The position numbers and the translations under genes were made by a program. The notes beneath the pieces were generated by a model, which saw only the letters and a list, made by a program, of their open reading frames with translations, was not told where the DNA came from and made no database searches. A DNA stretch of 64,000 nt from a bacterium (GTDB lineage Bacteria > SZUA-79 > Acidulodesulfobacterales > Acidulodesulfobacteraceae). This document shows positions 46,803 to 56,300 of this stretch, piece after piece (position 1 is the first letter of the stretch; every line of letters starts with the position of its first letter). The stretch covers positions 1-64,000 of the forward strand of contig DAHVNW010000005.1 of NCBI GenBank assembly GCA_027319095.1, given 5' to 3'.

Positions 46803-46871
46803 TTTAAAAGCCTTAAATTTATAAACAATTTAAATATATTTTTAATATAATATACAGGGAGCAGATAGTTA

Positions 46872-47696
46872 ATGGAAAATATTTACTTGCCTAAGCTGGC
46901 TGAAATAAAAGAAATCATTCAGGAAACCGCCGATACCAAAACGGTCCGTCTTACGATAAACGGCGGCAGCATAGATTTTTTGCCCGGTCAGTTCGGCGAG
47001 TTTTCATATATAGGAGAAGGGGAATCCACTTTCGGATTTGCATCTTCTCCATTGAGAAAAGGATATTTCGAATTCTGCTTTAGAACCTCCGGCAGGGCAA
47101 CTACCGGCATTAGCGGATTAAATCAAGGAGATAAAATAGCGTTCAGGGGCCCTTACGGAAATTATTTCGATACGTCTAAGATGAAAGGAAAAGACCTTGT
47201 TTTCGTCGGGGGCGGCATAGGCATGGCTCCGGTAAAATCGATTATGGAATACTGTTTCGACGAACGCGACGATTACGGCAAAATAACAGTATTGTACGGA
47301 GCAAGGTCTGTGGGCGACCTTCTATATAAGAATATTTTCGACGAATGGAAAAAATATAAAAACACCGACGTAATAATTACCGTTGATCCGGGCGGAGAAA
47401 CTTCCGGCTGGACCGGCAAAGTCGGTTTCGTTCCTACTGTTTTGGAACAGCTTCCGTTAAAAGGCGAAAACAGCGTAGCTATCGTATGCGGACCGCCTAT
47501 TATGATAAAATTTGCGCTTAAATCGCTCGAAGAAAAGATGGGGTTCGATAAAAGCGATATTATAACGACTCTCGAAAACAGAATGAAATGCGGATTGGGA
47601 AAATGCGGAAGGTGCAACGTAGGAAGCGTTTACGTCTGCAAAGACGGCCCTGTTTTTACCGCAAGGGAGCTTGAAAGCCTTCCGAACGACTTTTAA
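46872..47696 (+). CDS. flxA: FAD/NAD(P)-binding subunit of the Hdr-Flx complex (FlxA/AsrB-like)
   Basis: 274 residues. The FAD domain has TTGISGLNQGDKIAFRGPYG near 78-97; the NAD domain begins VFVGGGIGMAPVKSI near 113 and ends CGPP near 213. A C-terminal [2Fe-2S]-type motif, MKCGLGKCGRCNVG with VYVC, lies near 238. It is the ferredoxin-NADP-reductase fold used by dihydroorotate dehydrogenase PyrK and FlxA. It is last in the cluster and probably oxidises or reduces NAD(H). Confidence 0.88.
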   Translation: MENIYLPKLAEIKEIIQETADTKTVRLTINGGSIDFLPGQFGEFSYIGEGESTFGFASSPLRKGYFEFCFRTSGRATTGISGLNQGDKIAFRGPYGNYFDTSKMKGKDLVFVGGGIGMAPVKSIMEYCFDERDDYGKITVLYGARSVGDLLYKNIFDEWKKYKNTDVIITVDPGGETSGWTGKVGFVPTVLEQLPLKGENSVAIVCGPPIMIKFALKSLEEKMGFDKSDIITTLENRMKCGLGKCGRCNVGSVYVCKDGPVFTARELESLPNDF

Positions 47697-47727
47697 TTAT
47701 TTATATTTTAATATATAATACAAACTT

Positions 47728-49647
47728 ATGCGGTTACTCATAATTCACGCCGACGATTTTACTTATTCTTTAACCGGAAAGACTCCCGTTGCGGAGGAAA
47801 TAAACTTAAATCCCGAAAAAGAAAATTTAAATTCTTTCAAAGAACCGTTAGTGGTTTTTTGCACCGTCGAAAAAGCCGACGCAAAAAACACGGCGGATAT
47901 AGTTAAGCAGGCCTCGGACGAAATAAAAGGCATTGCCGATAAATTAAAACCTGCAACGCTAATTTTATATCCTTACGCCCATCTGTCTAACAGCCTTGCC
48001 GAACCGGGACTTGCCGTTTCCGCGCTTGAAGCTTTAAAAGACTCGCTTGGCCGGTTTTACGAAGTTTACAGGGCGCCTTTCGGGTGGTATAAAAGTTTTA
48101 AAATTTCGTGCAAAGGACATCCTTTAAGCGAATCTTCTAGGCATATAACATCGGAAGGTTCGTTCGAAACTTCGACTTCCGCAAGGAAAACAAGGGAAGA
48201 CGCCGTTAAGGATGTGGAAAGCGAGTTTTTTATCTTAAATTACGACGGTACGGAAGCAAAGATAGACTTAAAAGACGAAAAAATATTAGACGATAATATG
48301 CTTAAAAATTTTCCGTCCCTAAAAAAAGTTATCGCATATGAAGAATTTAAAATAAAAGAAGGCGAAACTCCGCCGTCGGTTGCCGCAATGAGGCGCCTCG
48401 AAATAGCCGACCATGAAGAAAATTCGGACTCAGGACATTTGAGGTTTTATCCTAAAGGAACTCTTTTATTTAAGCTTTTATCGGATTGGGCCGAAGATAT
48501 TGCGCTTAACCGGCTTCGCTGCATGGAAATAGAAACGCCCCTTATCTATAACTGGAATAAACCGGAGATAAAAGGGCAGGGCGAGTCTTTTCATGAACGC
48601 CATTATTCCGTTTTAGTGCCTGACGAAAAATCCGATACAGGCGGATTTGCTCCTTTAAAAGAATTTGTTTTAAGGTTTGCGGGAGATTTCGGCCTTTTTT
48701 CCATGCTTAAAGATGCAAAGATGAGTTATAAGCAGCTTCCGTTGAGGTTTTATGAAATATCTAAAAGCTTCAGGTACGAAAAAAGCGGCGAATTATCCGG
48801 ATTAAGAAGGCTCAGGGGATTTACCATGCCGGATATTCACAGCTTTTGTCTTAATATCGGCGAAGGATTTAACGAATATCAGACGCTTTATAAAACTTAC
48901 GCAGATTTGGCCGAAGGTACGGGAATAGAATATGCCGTCGTCTTTAGAATCGTCAAAGAATATTACGTTAAATACAAAGACAAAATAATCGAACTCTTAA
49001 GATATTCCAAAAAGCCTGCGCTAATCGAAGTCTTGTCTAAAATGAAGCATTATTGGGCGCTTAAGCATGAATTTCAGGGCGTCGATTCCGTGAACGGTTC
49101 ATGCCAGCTTTCCACCGTTCAACTCGACGTCGAAGACGCCAAGAGATACGGACTTAATTTTACCGCCGAAACGGGAGAAAAGACCGGCTGCATAATATGC
49201 CACTCGTCCATAGGGGCAATAGAAAGATGGATGTATCTTTTAATAGAAGAAGCCCTTAAAAAAAATATTCCGGTTTTTCCTCTTTGGTTAAGTCCCACGC
49301 AGGTTAGAATAATTCCCGTATCAGATAAGTTTGCCGATTTTGCGGTTAAGCTCAAGGAAAACTTAAGTGAGTCCGATATAAGAGTAGATATAGACGACAG
49401 GGATTTCAGCCTCGGCAAAAAAATTATGTTTGCCGAAGAGGAATGGGTTCCGTATATTGCCGTGGCAGGAGGGAAAGAAGCGGAGAGCGGCGTTCTTTCG
49501 ATAAGAGACAGATATAATGAAAGGAAAAATTTTAATTTTATTACTGCGGATTTTATAAAAAAAATTAAAAGCGCTACGGAAGGCATGCCGTTTAGAAAAC
49601 TCATTTTGCCGGATATGCTTTCAAAAAGGCCGATATTTGTAGGATAA
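47728..49647 (+). CDS. thrS: Threonyl-tRNA synthetase, archaeal type
   Basis: 639 residues. The first ~145 residues match the archaeal editing domain (DTD-like): RLLIIHADDFTYSL at the start, LILYPYAHLSNSLAEPG near 80, and APFGWYKSFKISCKGHPLSE near 118. Bacterial ThrRS instead has TGS and SAD domains. The class II core follows, with RYEKSGELSGLRRLRGF (motif 2) near 349 and the GAIERWMYLLIEEALKK region (motif 3) near 497, then an anticodon domain. No second thrS is in the window. Likely acquired from archaea; confident on type. Confidence 0.9.
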   Translation: MRLLIIHADDFTYSLTGKTPVAEEINLNPEKENLNSFKEPLVVFCTVEKADAKNTADIVKQASDEIKGIADKLKPATLILYPYAHLSNSLAEPGLAVSALEALKDSLGRFYEVYRAPFGWYKSFKISCKGHPLSESSRHITSEGSFETSTSARKTREDAVKDVESEFFILNYDGTEAKIDLKDEKILDDNMLKNFPSLKKVIAYEEFKIKEGETPPSVAAMRRLEIADHEENSDSGHLRFYPKGTLLFKLLSDWAEDIALNRLRCMEIETPLIYNWNKPEIKGQGESFHERHYSVLVPDEKSDTGGFAPLKEFVLRFAGDFGLFSMLKDAKMSYKQLPLRFYEISKSFRYEKSGELSGLRRLRGFTMPDIHSFCLNIGEGFNEYQTLYKTYADLAEGTGIEYAVVFRIVKEYYVKYKDKIIELLRYSKKPALIEVLSKMKHYWALKHEFQGVDSVNGSCQLSTVQLDVEDAKRYGLNFTAETGEKTGCIICHSSIGAIERWMYLLIEEALKKNIPVFPLWLSPTQVRIIPVSDKFADFAVKLKENLSESDIRVDIDDRDFSLGKKIMFAEEEWVPYIAVAGGKEAESGVLSIRDRYNERKNFNFITADFIKKIKSATEGMPFRKLILPDMLSKRPIFVG

Positions 49648-49719
49648 GATAAAGATAAGAGATAAATTAAATGATAGATAGGTATGTTCAAATCTTAAAA
49701 CAGAGGAGTTTTTTTAGTC

Positions 49720-50964
49720 ATGGAAAATGCGTCGAGCGAGATAGCAATAAAAGACGAAACATCGGTTAAAAAAAGCATTAATTTAAAATTAGACGAAAAA
49801 AGGACTGGCGAACTTTTGCAAAAAAAGCTCGAAACCGTTGCGAAAAAAGCGAATATTAAAGGGTTCAGACCAGGTAAGGCTCCAGTTTCCGTAATAAAAA
49901 AATATTATGAAGCCGAACTTTTCGAAGAAGCCGCCGCAGAAATATTAGACGAAGATTTTAAAAAAATTATGACAGAAAAAGGGATACGCGTAATAGGAAC
50001 CCCGATGCTCGAAAAGCAAGGCGAAGGCGGCGAGTATTTAATATCTTTCGACATAATACCCGAAATTAAAGATTTAAATTTAGATATTAAAGTTAAAAAA
50101 ATTGCGAAAAGAGATATTACCGAAGAAATTATAGGAGACGAGATAAACTTTTTGCTCGAAAGATTAGCCGAGGTACAACAGCTTGAAGATTGGGCCGTAA
50201 TAAATGCGGATGACAAATATTTCGTTAAAATAAATTATATAACCGTCGATGAAACAGGCAAGGAGATCGACAGCGCGAAGGATTATTCCATAAGCCTCAA
50301 TTCCGGCATTATAGAAAAAACATTCGAGGCTTCGTTTGCAGGCAAAAAGAAAGGAGACAACTTTGAATACTTCGATAAAGAAAGAAACGTAACGGTTAAG
50401 GGATTCATTAAAGAAATAGAAAGAAAAATCCTTCCGGAATTAAATGCTGAAACTGTTAAAAATTTCGGCGACTTTAAAGACGTCGAAGAATTTAAGAGAT
50501 ACGTCGAAAAAAACCTTAACGAATATGAAGAAAAACGCTATAGAGACGCTTTGAGGGCGGCTGTTTCCGATGAACTCGTAAACCTTAATCCGATCGAGCT
50601 TCCGGACTCCTTAGTAGAAGAAGATGCCCAATCGAGGTTAAAAGAATTAAAGAAAGAAGATAAATATAAAAATATGGACGAAAAAAAATCTGCCGAATTT
50701 ATGGGGATTTTAAGAATAATGGCAAAGCGGGATATTGCGCTTTATCTTTTGCTTGCCGAAATAGAAAAAAGAGAAAATATTGCTATTGAAGATGCGGATT
50801 TAGATGAATTTTATAAAAATACCGCATTGGCTTCAAATATGAAGGAAGACGAAGTTAAAGGTTTTTATTCATCAAAAGAGGCGCAGGATAATTTAAAACA
50901 CGCTTTGCTTGAGGATAAGACGTTTGATTTTCTTATTAAGAATAAGGTATCATATATTGAATAA
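49720..50964 (+). CDS. tig: Trigger factor, ribosome-associated chaperone
   Basis: 414 residues. The ribosome-binding signature GFRPGKAPVSVIKK lies near 48-61. The PPIase domain at about 150-240 looks reduced (FVKINYITVDETGKEI). A helical C-terminal arm domain follows. A GAGGAG ribosome-binding site is present. The tig-clpP-clpX order is the widespread bacterial arrangement. Confidence 0.92.
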   Translation: MENASSEIAIKDETSVKKSINLKLDEKRTGELLQKKLETVAKKANIKGFRPGKAPVSVIKKYYEAELFEEAAAEILDEDFKKIMTEKGIRVIGTPMLEKQGEGGEYLISFDIIPEIKDLNLDIKVKKIAKRDITEEIIGDEINFLLERLAEVQQLEDWAVINADDKYFVKINYITVDETGKEIDSAKDYSISLNSGIIEKTFEASFAGKKKGDNFEYFDKERNVTVKGFIKEIERKILPELNAETVKNFGDFKDVEEFKRYVEKNLNEYEEKRYRDALRAAVSDELVNLNPIELPDSLVEEDAQSRLKELKKEDKYKNMDEKKSAEFMGILRIMAKRDIALYLLLAEIEKRENIAIEDADLDEFYKNTALASNMKEDEVKGFYSSKEAQDNLKHALLEDKTFDFLIKNKVSYIE

Positions 50965-51051
50965 TAACGGTAAATAAAAACATTATAAAGAAATAAATTA
51001 AATAAATTAAAATAATAACGGCATAACTTTATAAATAGGAGAATAACAATA

Positions 51052-51651
51052 ATGTCGCTGGTTCCTATAGTAGTAGAACAAACCCACAGGGGGGAAAGGT
51101 CTTACGATATATATTCGCGTCTTTTAAAAGAAAGGATTATTTTTATCGGAGAAGCAATAGACGATACCTTTGCAAACCTTATAATAGCCCAACTCTTGTT
51201 CCTCGAATCCGAGGACCCGGAAAAAGATATAAATATATATATAAATTCTCCTGGAGGCGTTATAACGGCAGGCCTTGCAATTTACGATACTATTCAGTAT
51301 ATAAAGCCGGACGTTTCGACGCTCTGCATGGGTCAGGCGGCAAGCATGGGCGCCGTTCTTTTGGCGGCGGGAGCAAAGGGGAAGAGGTTCGCCCTTCCGC
51401 ATGCTAGAATTATGATACATCAGCCGTCGGGAGGTTTTCAAGGGCAGGCTACGGATATCGATATTCAGGCGAGAGAAATTTTAAGGATGAGGGAAGAGGT
51501 TAATCAGATTTTAGCGGCTCATACCGGTCAGTCTATAGAGAAAATAGGGGAGGATACGGAAAGAGACTTTTTTATGAGCGGCGGACAATCGGTCGAATAC
51601 GGAATTATCGATAAAGTTGTAGAAAAAAAGGAAGCTAAACATTTAAAATAA
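51052..51651 (+). CDS. clpP: ATP-dependent Clp protease proteolytic subunit
   Basis: 199 residues. Catalytic Ser lies in [14 protein letters not shown] near 97, His in [12 protein letters not shown] near 121, and Asp in the [10 protein letters not shown] segment near 172. It forms the tetradecameric chamber fed by ClpX, encoded 114 bp downstream. A GGAG ribosome-binding site precedes the ATG. Confidence 0.96.
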   Translation: MSLVPIVVEQTHRGERSYDIYSRLLKERIIFIGEAIDDTFANLIIAQLLFLESEDPEKDINIYINSPGGVITAGLAIYDTIQYIKPDVSTLCMGQAASMGAVLLAAGAKGKRFALPHARIMIHQPSGGFQGQATDIDIQAREILRMREEVNQILAAHTGQSIEKIGEDTERDFFMSGGQSVEYGIIDKVVEKKEAKHLK

Positions 51652-51765
51652 CCGCTTATTTTGTTTTTTTGCGGTATAATAATACGTTGTGAATATATTA
51701 CAGGTCTTATTACTCAATAATATATGCATGAAATTAATAAATATTAGAACACAGAGGAATTAAAA

Positions 51766-53166
51766 ATGGCAAAAAAATATAGCGGCGGAAGCAATGACGA
51801 CGAAAATTACAGCAGGGAACTATACTGTTCTTTTTGCGGCAAATCGCAGGACGAGGTGCGCAAACTTATAGCCGGACCTTCGGTTTATATTTGCGACGAA
51901 TGCATAAGTTTGTGCAACGACATAATATCCGACGAAGTACAGGCCGTCCCGCAAGAGGTAAAGTTAGAAAATTATCTTTATAAACCGGTTGAAATTAAAG
52001 CATTTTTAGACCAGTACGTAATCGGGCAGGAAAGGGCAAAAAAGGTTTTGTCCGTTGCGGTCTATAATCATTATAAAAGGATAGAGCATAACCTTTCTTT
52101 TAAAAATAAGGACAAGAGCGTCGAAAAGCCTAACCGGAATAAAATAGGAAAATCTGGCAAAGCCGGTTCCGATTATATCGCCAGCGATAAAAATAATTCC
52201 GACGTTGAAATGCAGAAGAGCAATATCTTGATAGTAGGTCCTACCGGAAGCGGAAAAACCCTTCTTGCGCAGACGCTTGCGAGAATGCTCGACCTGCCTT
52301 TCGCCATCGCCGACGCTACTACTCTTACCGAAGCCGGCTATGTGGGCGAAGACGTCGAAAGCATTTTGCTTTCCCTCCTGCAAAACGCAGACTATGATGT
52401 TGAAAGGGCACAGAAAGGCATTATATATATAGACGAAATAGATAAAATAGCAAAAAAAACCGATAATGTTTCTATAACCAGAGATGTATCCGGCGAAGGA
52501 GTTCAGCAGGCGCTTTTAAAAATTGTCGAAGGAACGGTAGCAAGCGTTCCTCCTAAAGGCGGTAGGAAACATCCACACCAGGAGTTCATAAAAATTGACA
52601 CGAGCAATATTCTTTTTATATGCGGAGGCGCTTTTAACGGTCTCGATAAAATTATAGAAAAAAGAACCCATCAGCAGCCTATAGGTTTTAATGCCGCCGT
52701 TGGTTTCGGCAAGCAGGCGAATCCATATGAAATAATGAAACAGGTTGAAACTAAAGATTTATTGAAATATGGTCTTATACCCGAATTTATCGGAAGGCTT
52801 CCTGTGGTCGCTACCTTAGAGGAATTAAACGAAAAAGCTTTAGTAGATATTTTAACCAAGCCTAAAAATGCCTTGATCAAACAGTATCAAAAACTTTTCG
52901 AACTCGAAGGCGTTAATTTAAGGTTTACGGATTCTGCAATTAAAGAAATTACGAAAAAAGCGATTAAACATGGTTCAGGCGCTAGAGGCTTAAGAACGAT
53001 TTTAGAATCCATAATGCTCGACGTTATGTATGAAATACCGACCGACCCGACCATTAAAGAATGCGTCATAAACGACGATGTTATTATTAATAACGGTCAG
53101 CCTATCCTGCTTTATGAAACTGAATATGGCGTAAATTCTAAGGATCCTGGCGCAAAATCGATTTAA
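51766..53166 (+). CDS. clpX: ClpX, ATP-binding subunit of Clp protease
   Basis: 466 residues. The zinc domain [15 protein letters not shown] with CDEC near 36 is at the N terminus. Walker A is [15 protein letters not shown] near 156; Walker [12 protein letters not shown] near 221; pore loop and sensor motifs follow. A ~35-residue insert before Walker A (near 110-145) makes it longer than the usual ~420. It unfolds substrates for ClpP. Confidence 0.96.
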   Translation: MAKKYSGGSNDDENYSRELYCSFCGKSQDEVRKLIAGPSVYICDECISLCNDIISDEVQAVPQEVKLENYLYKPVEIKAFLDQYVIGQERAKKVLSVAVYNHYKRIEHNLSFKNKDKSVEKPNRNKIGKSGKAGSDYIASDKNNSDVEMQKSNILIVGPTGSGKTLLAQTLARMLDLPFAIADATTLTEAGYVGEDVESILLSLLQNADYDVERAQKGIIYIDEIDKIAKKTDNVSITRDVSGEGVQQALLKIVEGTVASVPPKGGRKHPHQEFIKIDTSNILFICGGAFNGLDKIIEKRTHQQPIGFNAAVGFGKQANPYEIMKQVETKDLLKYGLIPEFIGRLPVVATLEELNEKALVDILTKPKNALIKQYQKLFELEGVNLRFTDSAIKEITKKAIKHGSGARGLRTILESIMLDVMYEIPTDPTIKECVINDDVIINNGQPILLYETEYGVNSKDPGAKSI

Positions 53167-53191
53167 ATATAATAAAATATTAATTTTTTTG

Positions 53192-53222
53192 TTGACATAT
53201 CATTAAAAAACATATATATATT
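53192..53222 (+). promoter_or_regulatory. Sigma-70-type promoter of the HU gene
   Basis: TTGACA (53192-53197), a 17-base spacer and TATATA (53215-53220), overlapping TATATT. The start codon is about 100 bases further, giving a fairly long leader that includes GGAGG at 53307-53313. Confidence 0.6.
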
Positions 53223-53319
53223 ATATATACTTAAAATAAATAGCCTGCAACGCTATGTTGAAGGCTCATTTAACTCAATTTAAACCATTAAAACCTTAAA
53301 TCGCAAGGAGGAAGTTAGT

Positions 53320-53601
53320 ATGACAAAAGCAGAATTGGTTGATGCTATTGCAAAATCGTCCAAGCTTACAAAAGCTGACAGCGAAAAAGCTCTTACTGCC
53401 GCAATCAATGCGGTAATCGGCGCCTTAAAAAAGGGCGATGCCGTTAGACTCGTCGGTTTTGGCACGTTCGAAGTGACGAAAAGAGCGGCAAGAAAAGGCA
53501 GAAATCCTCAGACTGGAAAAGAAATCCAGATTAAAGCCTCCAAATCTCCGAAGTTTAAAGCCGGCAAATCTTTTAAAGAAGCCGTCAATTCGGGAAAGTA
53601 A
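53320..53601 (+). CDS. hup: HU-family DNA-binding protein
   Basis: 93 residues, standard length. Begins MTKAELVDAIAKSSKLT; the DNA-binding arm includes GFGTFEVTKRAARKGRNPQT near 47-66, ending KFKAGKSFKEAVN. It binds and bends DNA non-specifically. GGAGG lies 8 bases upstream. A terminator follows. Confidence 0.96.
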   Translation: MTKAELVDAIAKSSKLTKADSEKALTAAINAVIGALKKGDAVRLVGFGTFEVTKRAARKGRNPQTGKEIQIKASKSPKFKAGKSFKEAVNSGK

Positions 53602-53668
53602 ACATATTTTTCTGCTGAAAAAGATATACTTTTTCAATGCACGCAGGAAAATATATGTTTCATCCAAG

Positions 53669-53730
53669 CCCTCATTTTATTACATTGCAATCGCATTATT
53701 CCTATTCTTTAAAAATGAGGGTTTTTTTTT
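53669..53730 (+). terminator. Terminator between the HU gene and tRNA-Val
   Basis: CCCTCATTTT (53669-53678) pairs with AAAATGAGGG (53712-53721) and is followed by nine T. A second inverted repeat (AAACATATTTTTCTGC from 53600 with GCAGGAAAATATATGTTT) lies in the HU 3' region. Confidence 0.8.
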
Positions 53731-53807
53731 GGGCGGATAGCTCAGCCGGTTAGAGCATCGGCTTTACACGCCGGGGGTCACAGGTTCGAATCCTGTTCCG
53801 CCTACCA
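53731..53807 (+). tRNA. tRNA-Val (anticodon UAC)
   Basis: Acceptor GGGCGGA pairs with TCCGCCT (one G-U at the end). The D-loop is AGCTCAGCCGGTTAGAGC, the anticodon loop TTTACAC gives UAC, the T-loop is GGTTCGAATCC, and CCA is encoded. Confidence 0.95.
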
Positions 53808-54300
53808 AAAAAATGTAAAAACGATACGGCTCGCCATAAAAAAATGCCCGACGTTTTCGACGCGGAGTATATTTGCCGAATTTTCATATTTGCAAATTTT
53901 CTTGACTTTTTTCAGGCGATAGTTTATTATTTAACGATATAATACTGTCAATTTTATTAATAAAAGAGGCGCTATTTACGGATGGATGCAGTTTTTGACA
54001 TTAGCTTATTCTGAAAATTTGATAGTTGCATGCATGCCGGAAAACCAGGTTAAAGTCTTAGCCGAAGCACAAGCAGGGGCTCTTTCGCCTGTATGTTTAT
54101 CCTATTATTATTACTAAGGCAGATTTTAATAACGGTTTAAAAGAGCTCTAATCAAGAATAGATATCAAAGAATAGTTTAGAAAAATGCCCAAAAAAGGTT
54201 TGCGGGATTGTTTTTAGTTCAAGGTGTTACGGCTTGAATTGTTATTGCCATTCTTAAACTGATACATTAATATATTTAACGTTTGTTGTTTTTCAGATGC
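53808..54300. other. Intergenic region between tRNA-Val and tRNA-Asp
   Basis: No convincing gene. A 43-codon frame at 53986-54117 (MQFLTLAYSENLIVACMPEN and onward, ending in four Tyr) reads like coding sequence but has no ribosome-binding site; it may be a gene remnant. A TTGACT-like box precedes it near 53902. No RNA gene recognised. Confidence 0.4.
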
Positions 54301-54377
54301 GGGGCTGTAGTTCAGACGGTTAGAACGCCGGCCTGTCACGCCGGAGGTCGCGGGTTCGATCCCCGTCGGCCCCGCCA
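54301..54377 (+). tRNA. tRNA-Asp (anticodon GUC)
   Basis: Acceptor GGGGCTG pairs with CGGCCCC, discriminator G, encoded CCA. The anticodon loop CTGTCAC gives GUC; the T-arm GCGGGTTCGATCCCCGT is intact. Confidence 0.96.
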
Positions 54378-54469
54378 ATAAAAATCAAAAAATAACTACT
54401 GCTTGTTTATCATTGAAATTTCTCCAGTTCACAAAATCTTCTATAAAATTAAATTGCCGCAAATTTTCT

Positions 54470-54554
54470 GCGAGAGTGGCGAAACTGGTATACGCACTGG
54501 ACTTAGAATCCAGCGGGGCAACCCATGGGGGTTCGACTCCCCCCTTTCGCACCA
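54470..54554 (+). tRNA. tRNA-Leu (anticodon UAG)
   Basis: Acceptor GCGAGAG pairs with CTTTCGC (one G-U), with encoded ACCA. The anticodon loop CTTAGAA gives UAG. A long class II variable arm (CGGGGCAACCCATG) confirms Leu. The last of three tRNA genes. Confidence 0.95.
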
Positions 54555-54688
54555 GTCCAATAAATAAGTCTTTCCGGCAGAATTCAAAAATTAAAAACAT
54601 GCTTCAATAAACGAATGCATAAATATCGCATATTCTTTGCCTGCGTTTAACTATGCGCGTCGTCTATGCAGGTAAATGACGGCGATAT

Positions 54689-54733
54689 TTCTGCCTGCAA
54701 GTTTACGTTAAGCATATTTTCGAAACAGACAAA
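54689..54733. repeat. Repeat motif upstream of yebC, partner of 58821-58868
   Basis: Starts TTCTGCCTGC and ends CAGACAAA. It aligns at roughly 80% to 58821-58868, which lies upstream of lpxC. Each sits about 100-120 bases before a start codon; both contain TTAAG(C/T)ATAT. A shared regulatory or mobile repeat is possible. Confidence 0.55.
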
Positions 54734-54853
54734 TACTATGTACATTATATCTTTCGCATGCTTAAAAAACATTGTTTTATTGTTTTTTATATAAAAATAT
54801 ATTATATTAAATAGATTAAAATTAATATATATACACGTAACCGGAGGAGTTTT

Positions 54854-55588
54854 ATGTCTGGACACAGCAAGTGGAGCACCATTAAAAGAAAAAAAGGCGC
54901 GTTAGATGCAAAGAGGGGTAGAATTTTTACCAATATTATACGCGAAATTATTACAAGCACCAGAATAGGCGGAAAAGACGCTTCTTCAAACCCAAGGCTA
55001 AGGTTGGCAATAGACGAAGCTAAAGCAAATAATATGCCTAAGGAAAATATAGAAAGGGCAATAAAAAAAGGGGCCGGAGAACTAGAAGGCGAAACATACG
55101 AAGAACTAATATATGAAGGCTACGGTCCGGCCGGCGTAGCCATCCTTATAGAAACTCTTACGGATAATAAGAATAGGACTGTTTCGGAAGTCAGGCATGC
55201 GCTTTCGAGACACGGAGGAAGTCTCGGCGAATCCGGATGCGTTATGTGGATGTTTAATAAAAAAGGCGCTATAGGTTTCGACGGGGATGCAAATAACGAA
55301 GACGCTGTTATGGAAATTGCGCTCGAGGCTGGAGCCGAAGACGTTAAGACCGAGGAAGGCGAAATTCTCGTTTATACCGACGCAAAAGACTTCGAAAAGG
55401 TAAAAGCGGCATTTGAGGCCAAAGGCATTAAAGAAAAGTTTTCGGAAATATCGTATATACCGCAGACCAATATAGAACTTAAAGGCAAAGAGGCAGACCA
55501 GATGCTCCGGCTTATGGATGCATTGGAAGAAATCGAAGGAATTCAAAACGTTTACGCAAATTTTGACATACAGGAAACCACGGCTTAA
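54854..55588 (+). CDS. yebC: YebC/PmpR-family protein
   Basis: 244 residues. The hallmark SGHSKWSTIKRKKGALDAKRG opens the protein; ANNMPKENIERAIKKGAGE near 56, then YEGYGPAGVAILIETLTDN near 88. Family members act as transcription regulators or as translation factors that relieve ribosome stalling. It precedes ruvC, a very common arrangement. GGAGGAG lies 8 bases upstream. Confidence 0.95.
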   Translation: MSGHSKWSTIKRKKGALDAKRGRIFTNIIREIITSTRIGGKDASSNPRLRLAIDEAKANNMPKENIERAIKKGAGELEGETYEELIYEGYGPAGVAILIETLTDNKNRTVSEVRHALSRHGGSLGESGCVMWMFNKKGAIGFDGDANNEDAVMEIALEAGAEDVKTEEGEILVYTDAKDFEKVKAAFEAKGIKEKFSEISYIPQTNIELKGKEADQMLRLMDALEEIEGIQNVYANFDIQETTA

Positions 55589-55682
55589 ATTTAAAAAGGG
55601 AAATTTTATTATGAATTAAGGGAATTAAAATTTGAAATTTGCAGGCTTTAAGCAATATATAAATAATATAATATAATCTATT

Positions 55683-56201
55683 ATGGGTTACAGGATTCTG
55701 GGGATTGACCCGGGTTCTCGGTTGACGGGTTGGGCGGTTCTGGACCTGCCTGCTTTCGGCAAGCCGTTCGATTTAATATCTTGCGGCCTGATAGACGCAA
55801 GAAAAGATAAATTTCCGTCAAATCTTAACAAAATATATGACGAGCTCAAAGAAATAGCTTTGAGTTATTCGCCGGACATTATGTCCTTAGAGGCGGTGTT
55901 TTCGGGTATAAACCCAGCCTCTTTAATTAAGCTTTCTCAGGCAAGAGGAGTCATATGCATGCTTTCGTCCGTTTTAAATATAAAACTCAAAGAATATTCT
56001 CCAAGGTTCGTCAAAAAAAGCATAGCCGGTTACGGAAACGCAAATAAAGCCCAGATGAAAGACTCCCTTATTTTGATATGTTCTTCCAAAAGCCGCAGCG
56101 TCAAAGACTTTTTAAAAGAAAATATAATCGACGACATATCGGATGCCCTTGCCATAGCCGTATGCTGCGCTACAGATATGACGAATTTTGTGGAAATATA
56201 A
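55683..56201 (+). CDS. ruvC: Crossover junction endodeoxyribonuclease RuvC
   Basis: 172 residues. ILGIDPGSRLTGWAVL near 5-20 contains the first catalytic Asp; SLEAVFSGINPASLIKLSQARG near 66 contains the Glu; the C-terminal DDISDALAIAVC supplies the last acidic residues. It resolves Holliday junctions with RuvAB, encoded next. Confidence 0.94.
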   Translation: MGYRILGIDPGSRLTGWAVLDLPAFGKPFDLISCGLIDARKDKFPSNLNKIYDELKEIALSYSPDIMSLEAVFSGINPASLIKLSQARGVICMLSSVLNIKLKEYSPRFVKKSIAGYGNANKAQMKDSLILICSSKSRSVKDFLKENIIDDISDALAIAVCCATDMTNFVEI

Positions 56202-56300
56202 AGATATTTGCTAAATTTATAGACATAATAATAAATAAAATAATGGTTTTTTAAATTAATGAAATAAATAAAAACATTATTAAGGCGCTATAATTATAAA

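Noticed and set aside
45768-47696. Anaerobic sulfite reductase AsrAB
   Set aside because: No sirohaem-containing AsrC follows, and the genes continue the hdrCBA-flxD run, so Flx subunits are more likely.
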